Shown in pieces: positions 1-6,966 of a stretch of 64,000 bases of DNA. Every line of letters starts with the position of its first letter. The stretch's first letter is position 1. The DNA lies in assembly GCA_020636405.1 (NCBI GenBank), contig JACJXW010000006.1, positions 310,001 to 374,000 of the forward strand, written 5' to 3'. Under the pieces are notes generated by a model. The model worked only from the letters and a program-made list of their open reading frames with translations. It was not told the DNA's origin and did no database searches. Position numbers and translations under genes: made by a program. This stretch comes from Lewinellaceae bacterium (GTDB taxonomy: Bacteria; Bacteroidota; Bacteroidia; Chitinophagales; Saprospiraceae).

Positions 1-1
1 C

Positions 2-385
2 AACCTATTCCTTCGCCTGCACCCCCTGGGCAGGTACGCCCTGGAAGAAGACGAGCTGAAAGCCTCCACCATCATCGGCCTGCTGGGCGCCGGGTCCGTT
101 ATCAGCCTCCTCGCCTGGTGGCTTACCAGTATGGATATGCTGCTCTACCTGGGTATCTACCTGCTTTTGCTGCTGTTGCCGGTGGGTGGGCTGTTCAGTG
201 TGGATGCCCAGGGCAAGGCGCGGAAACAGTTGTCTTATTATACCTACACGCTGGCCGCTGTTGGCCTGGTAGCCGTGCTCACCTCAGGTATGAATATCCT
301 GGCGATCCTCTTTTTGCTCGGAGTATTTGCGTACAGTTGGGTGGCCAATTATCTGATCGGGAAGGATGCGCGGGAGTTTCGATAG
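2..385 (+). CDS. C-terminal part of an integral membrane protein
   Basis: The frame is open from the first bases of the window to a TAG at 383-385, so the gene starts upstream and only about 127 residues are visible. The visible part has a short charged segment (LGRYALEEDELKAS) followed by three or four hydrophobic stretches: around residues 22-38, 42-58, and a pair around 78-108. It ends in a short basic/acidic tail (GKDAREFR). An internal ATG at 131 would give 84 residues but would cut through the first hydrophobic segment, so it is probably not the true start. I do not recognise a family. The gene is convergent with the response regulator gene that ends four bases downstream. Confidence 0.6.
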   Translation, partial: NLFLRLHPLGRYALEEDELKASTIIGLLGAGSVISLLAWWLTSMDMLLYLGIYLLLLLLPVGGLFSVDAQGKARKQLSYYTYTLAAVGLVAVLTSGMNILAILFLLGVFAYSWVANYLIGKDAREFR

Positions 386-389
386 GATA

Positions 390-1094
390 TCACCTTCCCA
401 CTGCAAAGTGGTACCCCACTCCCTTTAGCGTGATGATCTCCACGGACTCATCGGCCGCCAGGTAGCCTCTTAGTTTCTTGATGTACACATCCAGGTTGCG
501 GGAGTTGAAGAACGAATCGTCCCCCCATACCCGCTTAAGGATTTCGCTGCGTTGTACGGTGAGGTTCTGGTGGCCGGCGAGGATGCGGAGCAGCTCGGCC
601 TCGCGGTAGGAGAGCTTTTGCACCTGTTCGCCCAGGCGCAGTTCGTAGCGCATCAGGTGGAAGGTGTAGCGCCCGAGCTGGATCTCATCCCCGGGGGATG
701 GGGCGCTGGCGGCGGGCGCCCGGCCATGGGCGAGCTTCAGGAGGTTGTGAATGCGGGCAATGAGCTCTTCGAGGCTGAAGGGTTTGCGGATGTAATCGTT
801 GCCGCCGGAGCGAAATCCCTTGAGCACGTCTTCCGCCTGGTTCTTGGCGGTGAGGTAGATGATCGGAATGCTTTCATCGAGTTCACGAATATCTTTGCCA
901 ATGGAAAAGCCGTCTTTTTTAGGGAGCATAACATCCAGTATGCAGATGTCGGGCCGGAATTCCCGGAAGGCGGGCAGAGCTGCCAGCCCGTCTGTTTGCA
1001 TACATACCCGGAAACCGCGGCTTTCCAGGCTCTCCTTTACGATCTTGCCGAGGTAGACTTCGTCTTCAACGTATAGGATCTTAATGTTTTCCAT
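390..1094 (-). CDS. OmpR/PhoB-family response regulator
   Basis: Encodes 234 residues: an N-terminal receiver domain (about 1-120) and a C-terminal winged-helix DNA-binding domain (about 140-232). The receiver shows the acidic pair E10-D11, the phosphoacceptor D54 in ILDVMLPKKDG, the conserved Thr in YLTAKN and the Lys in IRKPFS. The effector half contains the YREAELLRIL and NLDVYIKKLR elements typical of Trans_reg_C domains. The start lies inside the end of the upstream histidine kinase gene (14-bp overlap), so the two are translated from one transcript and almost certainly form a cognate pair. Targets are unknown; a tandem TTAA-rich repeat ahead of the operon is a possible binding site. Confidence 0.93.
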   Translation of the reverse strand: MENIKILYVEDEVYLGKIVKESLESRGFRVCMQTDGLAALPAFREFRPDICILDVMLPKKDGFSIGKDIRELDESIPIIYLTAKNQAEDVLKGFRSGGNDYIRKPFSLEELIARIHNLLKLAHGRAPAASAPSPGDEIQLGRYTFHLMRYELRLGEQVQKLSYREAELLRILAGHQNLTVQRSEILKRVWGDDSFFNSRNLDVYIKKLRGYLAADESVEIITLKGVGYHFAVGR

Positions 1095-2550
1095 GCGTTC
1101 TGGGTAAGGTTATCGTAAATCGGCTGCCTGCGCCGGGGCGGCTTTGTACGTCTATCGTTCCCTGATGTTTTTCCATCACCTTAGCCACGTAGCTCAGTCC
1201 CAGGCCGTAACCCTTGATGTCGTGCTCGTCGCCCCGGGGCACCCGAAAGAATTTGTCAAAGATCCGGCCGTGGTATTCCGGAGGGATGCCCAACCCCGAA
1301 TCCTGTACGGAGAGCTGAATGCGATCCTGCCCGTTTTGGAGATACAGTTCGATCCTGGGCTGCTCCGTGCTGTACTTCAGGGCATTGTCAATCAGGTTAT
1401 AGATAACATTAGTCAGGTGTATGCGGTCGGCTTCCAGGGTGAAGTCGCCTCCTTCAACGGCCAGCTGTACCTGGGCGCCTGCTTTATCGAAGTGTACTTT
1501 CAGGTAGGAAAGGGTTTCTTCGGTAAGTAACCTCAGGTCGAGTGTTTCAGGCTGTATCTCCATGCCCTGTTGCTCGAAGGCTGCCATTTTCAATACTTTA
1601 TCCACCAGTATGGACAAGCGGTTGAGCTCACTGCGGGAGATGTTGAGGTACTCGCGGGTGCGCTCCGGATTGTTCAGGGCGTTAAAATTCTCCAGCGCTT
1701 CCATGGCTACGCTTACGGTAGCAATGGGCGTTTTCAACTCGTGGGTGATGTTGCTGATCAGTCCGCTGCGCATTTCCGCCAGGCGCTGTTGCTGCTGCAG
1801 ATTGCGATAGATGAGCAGGAAAGCGGTAATGGTAAGGGAGGACAGGAGCAGCGCGAACAGGATCTGAGGCGCAATACGTTGGAGCAAAAAAGGGACGTAT
1901 CGGAACAGGAAGGCCTGGTAAGAGTCTACCAAGGGCAGAATACCCGGAGCTTCCTGAGTGGCCAGGTAATAGTTCCCGTCCGGGGGACGCTCCCCATCGC
2001 CGAGAATGGTGAATGGCAGGCGGGCGAGAGACCGTTCCAGGGAGTCGCCGAAAACTTCGGCGATCCTCTCGTTCACCTGGGTGCTGTCAATTCCGGCAAT
2101 AGAAAGTATACCGGTACTGTCCTCCACCTGCACCTTGAGAATGACCGACTGCAGGAAGCCGGGTAGCCACGCTTGGCGATCGAAGCTGTCCGCCACGACT
2201 TTGATCATTTTCTGGCCGTTGTCCGGAAAATGGCTGCCGGTGGAATCCCGGAGGATTATTCTGGTATCTCTCCGTTCGACGATGTGCGGCTTTATGCCTT
2301 CCTCTTCCAGGTGCATAAACGTCAAATGGACGCTATCGCTCCTGGAGGAGAGCTGTGTGCTAAGCCAGTTCTGAAGGATGGAATCCTGCACATTGACCAC
2401 CGCTTTGGCGAACAAGCGGCTGGACTCTTTCTGCAACAGTTCGTATTGCTCCTCGTAAACTTTGTGCAACCAAAAGGCCTGGAAGGCCAGCAGCAGCAGG
2501 ATGCTGGCGAGCATGAGCGGAAAGGCAACGGGTTGCTGCATTTTTTGCAT
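1081..2550 (-). CDS. Two-component sensor histidine kinase
   Basis: Encodes 489 residues. A first membrane helix (about 9-28) and a second (about 228-248) bracket an extracytoplasmic sensor region of about 200 residues with no recognisable fold. The cytoplasmic part has a HisKA dimerisation domain with the phosphoacceptor His in SNITHELKTPIATV, then an HATPase domain with the N box (NLIDNALKYS), G1 (DSGLGIP), F box (FDKFFRVP) and G2 (GYGLGLSYV). All catalytic motifs are intact. It is the first gene of the operon with the response regulator. A TAACTTTG box lies only 5-12 bases before the first ATG, so translation could instead begin at the Met three codons downstream (2541). Confidence 0.93.
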   Translation of the reverse strand: MQKMQQPVAFPLMLASILLLLAFQAFWLHKVYEEQYELLQKESSRLFAKAVVNVQDSILQNWLSTQLSSRSDSVHLTFMHLEEEGIKPHIVERRDTRIILRDSTGSHFPDNGQKMIKVVADSFDRQAWLPGFLQSVILKVQVEDSTGILSIAGIDSTQVNERIAEVFGDSLERSLARLPFTILGDGERPPDGNYYLATQEAPGILPLVDSYQAFLFRYVPFLLQRIAPQILFALLLSSLTITAFLLIYRNLQQQQRLAEMRSGLISNITHELKTPIATVSVAMEALENFNALNNPERTREYLNISRSELNRLSILVDKVLKMAAFEQQGMEIQPETLDLRLLTEETLSYLKVHFDKAGAQVQLAVEGGDFTLEADRIHLTNVIYNLIDNALKYSTEQPRIELYLQNGQDRIQLSVQDSGLGIPPEYHGRIFDKFFRVPRGDEHDIKGYGLGLSYVAKVMEKHQGTIDVQSRPGAGSRFTITLPRTHGKH

Positions 2551-2554
2551 AGTG

Positions 2555-2562
2555 CAAAGTTA
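2555..2562 (-). promoter_or_regulatory. Bacteroidetes -7 box before the histidine kinase
   Basis: On the minus strand the sequence TAACTTTG matches the TAnnTTTG consensus of the Bacteroidetes primary sigma factor. No good TTTG is seen about 20 bases further upstream, so only half the promoter is supported. The predicted transcript start would fall almost on the annotated ATG. Confidence 0.4.
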
Positions 2563-2590
2563 AGCCTCCTGCCCATTCCCCGCAGGATTC

Positions 2591-2611
2591 ATTAACCTTA
2601 ATTAACCTTAA
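2591..2611. repeat. Tandem 10-bp repeat, possible regulator site
   Basis: Two perfect head-to-tail copies of ATTAACCTTA sit between the divergent histidine kinase and BNR-protein genes. TTAA cores occur at 2592, 2598, 2602 and 2608. OmpR-family regulators generally bind tandem direct half-sites with about 10-11-bp spacing, so this is a reasonable candidate operator for the adjacent response regulator. Binding is inference. Confidence 0.35.
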
Positions 2612-2621
2612 ACTGCACGAC

Positions 2622-2653
2622 CTTGACGATACGGCTTTATCCTCCTATCTTTG
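2622..2653 (+). promoter_or_regulatory. Promoter of the BNR-propeller gene
   Basis: CTTG at 2622-2625, a 20-base spacer and TATCTTTG at 2646-2653 match the Bacteroidetes sigma-A promoter pattern (TTTG, 19-21 bases, TAnnTTTG). The predicted start point is around 2659, leaving only about 10 bases before the ATG at 2669. Confidence 0.55.
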
Positions 2654-2668
2654 GCGAGGATGATAGTT

Positions 2669-5452
2669 ATGAAACATTCCACTCTGTCGAAGTTGCTGGG
2701 GTTGTACCTGTGCAGCTGTTGTTTTTTCCACTGTACCAGGCCGGAGCCGGAAGTGAGAAACTATGATGCTATTCCTGCCGACTGGTTTTTTCGACAACGG
2801 GCTTATCCTCACGGAAAGGTTGGCCAGGAAAAATACCTCCAGGCTGCTCGTCACCAGAAGCGGTTACGAGCCGGTAATGCACAGCGCAGCATGTTGTCCG
2901 GTTGGGAATTTCGGGGGCCGCTGAACACCGGAGGGCGGATCAGTGCCCTGGCTGTCCATCCCGATTATCCGGACACCATCTTCGTAGGAGCTGCCTCGGG
3001 CGGCATTTTCCGGTCTTATGACCGGGGTGATAGCTTCCTGCCTGTCTTTGACGACGCCCTTAGCCTTTCCATTGGCGATATCGATATTGCTCCATCCGAC
3101 CCCTCGGTGATCTATGCTGGAACGGGAGAGGCCAACGCCGGCGGCGGCACCCTGGCCTACGATGGAGTAGGGGTGTACAAAAGTACGGACGGCGGCAACA
3201 GCTGGCTGCATGCCGGGCTGGAAGGCAGCGGCAGCATTGGCCGGCTGGCGGTTCATCCCACTGACCCGGATAAGGTGTACGTCGCCGCCATGGGGCGCCT
3301 GTTCGGCAACAATCCGGAACGGGGCATCTACCGCACTACCGACGGCGGCTTGCACTGGGAACAGGCCCTCTACCTCAATGATTCTACCGGAGGGGTCGAC
3401 CTGGCGTTGCACCCCACCCGGCCCGATACGATCTATGCCACTATGTGGGAGCGCATCCGCCGCCCCGGGCTTTATTATTACGGCGGCTATTCTTCCGGCA
3501 TCTATCGGTCTTACAATGGGGGGGATACCTGGGAAAAACTGTCCAATGGGTTGCCCGATTCCGAGATCGGCCGCATCGGCCTGGCCCTCTCGCCGGCAGC
3601 GCCGCAGGTCATTTATGCCAAGCTGGTGGACCCGCTGGGGGCGCTCATTTCCGTGTATCGTTCCAACGACGGCGGCGACAGCTGGTTCTCAACGGGCACT
3701 TCTGGTGTCAATGCTCCTCCCTTTATGTGGTGGTTCGGGCGCTTGTTCCCCCATCCGCAGGACCCGGAAACCGTCTACCTGCCCAGTGTCAACCTGCACC
3801 GGACTACCAATGGCGGCCAGAATTGGCCCGGGATCGCTTCCTTTATCCATGTGGACCACCACGACCTCTACATCGACCCCAACAATCCCAACTATCTGGT
3901 GCTGGGCAACGATGGGGGCCTGTACATCTCGGAAAACAGCGCTCAGTCCTGGCAGCATAAGAAATCCCTGCCCATCACGCAGTTTTACACCTGCGAGATC
4001 GACTACAGCAACCCAAACCGGCGCTACGGAGGCACGCAGGACAACGGCACCATCCGCACTACCACCGGCAATACCGACGACTGGAAACTGATCTTGTTTC
4101 GGGACGGCTTCTACTGCCTGGTAGACCCCACCGATAACAGCTACGTCTACGCCGAGTCGCAGAGCGGCGCCCTGCGGCGGTCCACCAATGGAGGGCTGAC
4201 CTTTCAGGACGCCCTGTTCGGCATTCCCGATGGGGAACGGCGCAACTGGAGCACACCTATCGCCTTCAACCCGCTGAACCCCAGGAGCTTGTATTATGGC
4301 GCTACCCGGCTGTACAAAACGACGAACCGGGCGGTGTCCTGGGCGCCTATTAGCGACGGCCTCACCGGGCCGGCCGAACCGGGCAACCTGGCCTATGGCA
4401 CCATTACCAGCATTTCGGTTTCTGCCGTAGATACGAATTACATCTATGTAGGCACGGATAATGGCCTGGTTTGGAATACAACCGATGGCGGGGCATCGTG
4501 GCAACAGGTGTCGGCGACGTTGCCCAACCGCTGGGTGACCCGGGTGACGGCCTGCCCCGCCAACCGGCACACCGCTTACGCTTCCCTATCCGGATACCGT
4601 TTTGATGAATACCTGCCACACGCCTTTAAAACGGTAGACGGAGGGCAAAGCTGGATCGACATTTCCGGCGGCCTGCCGGAGGTGCCCGTAAATGATATCA
4701 TCGTAAACCCAGATGCGCCGGAGGAGCTCTTTCTGGCCAATGACATCGGCGTTTTTGTCAGTTACAATGCCGGAAATACCTGGACGGACATCAGCCAGGG
4801 CCTGCCCCCGGTGGTGGTGAGCGACCTGACATTGCACGAGCCCTCCCAGGAACTTTACGCTGCTACCTATGGGCGGTCGATGTACAGTCTGCCGCTGGCG
4901 CAACTGGGGGGCGCGGCGCAGCCTGTTCGTGGAACCGTTCGCCGGGAGGATGGCAGCCCGGTGCCCAACGCGACAGTACGGCTGGCCGGACAGGGCAACT
5001 TCCCGGCCTTGTCCGACAGTACCGGAAGGTACAGCATCGGCGGCCTGGCCGTACAGGAGGATTACAGCATCACCGTGGAACGCAGTGGCGATGATCTCAA
5101 CGGCGTCTCCACCTTCGACCTGCTGCTCATCAACAAACACATACTGGGCGTAGAGCCCTTCGACAGCCCCTACAAGCGCATCGCCGCTGATGTGAACAAT
5201 ACGCAATCCATAACTACCCTGGATATGATCCTACTGCGCCGGCTCATTTTGGGGCTGGACGTCGGATTTCCCGGCCAGGTGAGCTGGCGTTTCGTTCCCG
5301 CCGGTCATTCCTTTCCAGATCCGGACGAACCATGGGCTCCTCCCTTCCCGGAGCAGATCGCCATAAACGGGTTGCCGGCAAACGGGTTGGACGGGCAGGA
5401 TTTCATGGCCATTAAGCTGGGGGATGTCAACCTGGACGCCATTCTGGAATAA
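2669..5452 (+). CDS. BNR/sortilin-type beta-propeller protein with dockerin-like tail
   Basis: About 927 residues from the ATG at 2669. A TTG at 2651 and an ATG at 2660 are also in frame, but the hydrophobic leader begins at MKHSTLSK and a promoter box overlaps the TTG. The leader is followed by several Cys residues, so it may be a lipoprotein, although no clean lipobox is visible. The body (about 60-740) is filled with BNR-type repeats: S-x-D-G-G-x-x-W and T-T-D-G-G-x-x-W motifs with NP-x-x-IYA and HPTDPD strands, indicating two propellers as in sortilin/Vps10 or exo-glucanase folds. The tail has a carboxypeptidase-regulatory-like domain (VRGTVRREDGSPVPNATVRL) and then two dockerin-like Ca-binding loops (GDDLNGVSTFDLLLINKHI and ADVNNTQSITTLDMILLRR). 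No T9SS sorting domain is seen. The substrate is unknown. Confidence 0.85.
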   Translation: MKHSTLSKLLGLYLCSCCFFHCTRPEPEVRNYDAIPADWFFRQRAYPHGKVGQEKYLQAARHQKRLRAGNAQRSMLSGWEFRGPLNTGGRISALAVHPDYPDTIFVGAASGGIFRSYDRGDSFLPVFDDALSLSIGDIDIAPSDPSVIYAGTGEANAGGGTLAYDGVGVYKSTDGGNSWLHAGLEGSGSIGRLAVHPTDPDKVYVAAMGRLFGNNPERGIYRTTDGGLHWEQALYLNDSTGGVDLALHPTRPDTIYATMWERIRRPGLYYYGGYSSGIYRSYNGGDTWEKLSNGLPDSEIGRIGLALSPAAPQVIYAKLVDPLGALISVYRSNDGGDSWFSTGTSGVNAPPFMWWFGRLFPHPQDPETVYLPSVNLHRTTNGGQNWPGIASFIHVDHHDLYIDPNNPNYLVLGNDGGLYISENSAQSWQHKKSLPITQFYTCEIDYSNPNRRYGGTQDNGTIRTTTGNTDDWKLILFRDGFYCLVDPTDNSYVYAESQSGALRRSTNGGLTFQDALFGIPDGERRNWSTPIAFNPLNPRSLYYGATRLYKTTNRAVSWAPISDGLTGPAEPGNLAYGTITSISVSAVDTNYIYVGTDNGLVWNTTDGGASWQQVSATLPNRWVTRVTACPANRHTAYASLSGYRFDEYLPHAFKTVDGGQSWIDISGGLPEVPVNDIIVNPDAPEELFLANDIGVFVSYNAGNTWTDISQGLPPVVVSDLTLHEPSQELYAATYGRSMYSLPLAQLGGAAQPVRGTVRREDGSPVPNATVRLAGQGNFPALSDSTGRYSIGGLAVQEDYSITVERSGDDLNGVSTFDLLLINKHILGVEPFDSPYKRIAADVNNTQSITTLDMILLRRLILGLDVGFPGQVSWRFVPAGHSFPDPDEPWAPPFPEQIAINGLPANGLDGQDFMAIKLGDVNLDAILE

Positions 5453-5560
5453 GCCTATAACATCCCCTTAACGCTCCTTAGAACTTTTTAACTACCCGCC
5501 TTCCCCCTTTAACGTCTCCATAGTTTCCTCAGGCCCTCCAAAGGGATATTTTAGTGGCAT

Positions 5561-5668
5561 GGAGCGGAACGCTTCGCTTGCCCCTGTCCCCGTAAACAGG
5601 CGAAGCAGCCCCGCTCCCCGTTGGGAATGATCTTTCTCCCGGCTCGCTTCCGGGGATCATTCCCAACG
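5561..5668 (+). ncRNA. Structured intergenic region with two long stem-loops
   Basis: Two stem-loops lie side by side in the gap ahead of the lipoprotein gene at 5701. The first pairs GGAGCGG (5561-5567) with CCGCTCC (5611-5617), then GCTTCG with CGAAGC, then CCTGT with ACAGG around a small loop. The second pairs a perfect 14-base arm (CGTTGGGAATGATC, 5619-5632) with its complement at 5655-5668, and has an inner CCCGG/CCGGG stem. This could be a terminator, a 5' leader or a small RNA; the sequence matches no riboswitch I recognise. No T-run follows, which argues against a simple terminator. Confidence 0.4.
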
Positions 5669-5700
5669 ACAGCAACACAGAACCCGTAAAAACGAGAACC

Positions 5701-6897
5701 ATGATCACCTGCAAAAACAACCTACTGGGCACCGCTGCATTATCCCTGCTTTTTGTACTTTCTTCCTGTACTTCCCCCCAGGCACTCCTCGAGTCCGGCG
5801 ATTACGACCAGGCCGTTTATCTGTCCGTAAAACGGTTGTCGGGCAAAAAGAATAAAAAGGAAAAGTACGTCCTGGCGCTGGAGGAAGCCTTTGAGAAGGC
5901 CAACGAGCGCGATATGCGCCTGGCCGAGCGCCTCAAGCGCGAAGGGCGCCCGGAGAACTGGGCAAAGGTCAACGACGCTTACCGCCGGGTGCGTACCCGG
6001 CAGGAGCGGGTTGCGCCATTGCTGCCCCTGATCTCCAAAGAAGGTATCCGCGCCAATTTCCGCTTCGTCAAAGTCGATGAGCTGGAATATGAAAGCCGCC
6101 AGAAGGCTGCTGATTACTATTATGCCCGCAGCCAGGAGTTGTTGGAAGACGCCCGTCGGGGCAACAAGCTGGCCGCCCGCCGCGCTTACGAGGAGTTGGA
6201 TAAGATCGACCAGTATTTCCGCAATTACAAGGATAAGGAGACGCTGAAGAGAACCGCTCATCAACTGGGGACCACTCATGTGCTCGTCCGCCTGGAAAAC
6301 CGTTCCCGCTCCATCCTGCCGGTGGCCCTCGACCGGGAGATCCGCCGCATCGGCGTACGCGACCTCAACAGCTTCTGGCAGGCCTATTACACCGAGCAGG
6401 CAAAGGATGTTGATTTCGATTATGAGGTGGTCATGAAGGTCTCCAGCCTGGAGGTTGGGCCCGATGTCATCAAGGAGCGCGAATTCGAGGAAGCTAAAGA
6501 GATCGAAGACGGTTTTGATTATGTGCTGGACAGCCGCGGCAACGTCATGAAAGATTCCCTCGGCAATGACATCAAAGTGCCGCGCAAGGTGCTGATCCGC
6601 GCCCGGGTTTTCGAGACATACCAAACCAAGGTAGCCTCTATCGCCGGCCGCCTGGAATTCTACGACCTTCGCACGCGCGACCTCATCGACTCCAAGCCGA
6701 TGGCCGCCGATGCCGTTTTTGAAAATTACGCTTCCACTTTCCGGGGCGACAAGCGGGCGCTCAGCGAGGAAGCCTGCCGGTATCTCGGCAACCGGCCTCA
6801 GCCTTTCCCCTCCGATGAAGCACTATTGATGACTGCCATGGAACAGCTCAAGCCGGTGATCAAGAGCCGGATCGCGGAGACGAGGAAGCTCATCTGA
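5701..6897 (+). CDS. Lipoprotein with helical TPR-like region, function unknown
   Basis: Encodes 398 residues. The leader ends in a good lipobox (VLSSC, Cys about 22), so the mature protein should be membrane-anchored. The first 200 residues are highly charged and helical, with tetratricopeptide-like content (LLESGDYDQAVYLSVKRL, LEEAFEKAN, ARRAYEELDKIDQYF). The second half has alternating strands (VDFDYEVVMKVSSLEVGP, RKVLIRARVFETY, AGRLEFYDLRTRDLI) and may be a separate folded domain. I do not recognise a named family. It stands alone, with the structured region upstream and a bidirectional terminator downstream. Confidence 0.85.
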   Translation: MITCKNNLLGTAALSLLFVLSSCTSPQALLESGDYDQAVYLSVKRLSGKKNKKEKYVLALEEAFEKANERDMRLAERLKREGRPENWAKVNDAYRRVRTRQERVAPLLPLISKEGIRANFRFVKVDELEYESRQKAADYYYARSQELLEDARRGNKLAARRAYEELDKIDQYFRNYKDKETLKRTAHQLGTTHVLVRLENRSRSILPVALDREIRRIGVRDLNSFWQAYYTEQAKDVDFDYEVVMKVSSLEVGPDVIKEREFEEAKEIEDGFDYVLDSRGNVMKDSLGNDIKVPRKVLIRARVFETYQTKVASIAGRLEFYDLRTRDLIDSKPMAADAVFENYASTFRGDKRALSEEACRYLGNRPQPFPSDEALLMTAMEQLKPVIKSRIAETRKLI

Positions 6898-6908
6898 ACG
6901 GGCGTTCG

Positions 6909-6955
6909 ACCTGCCGGGTTTCACGCAGGCTTCTCTTATGTTGAACCCGGCAGGT
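6909..6955. terminator. Bidirectional hairpin terminator
   Basis: A perfect 12-bp inverted repeat, ACCTGCCGGGTT at 6909-6920 and its complement at 6944-6955, extends a few more bases with G-U pairs. It lies between two convergent stop codons (6897 on plus, 6967 on minus), the classic place for a shared terminator. No long T-run is present. Confidence 0.55.
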
Positions 6956-6966
6956 TGAAAGCGTTC

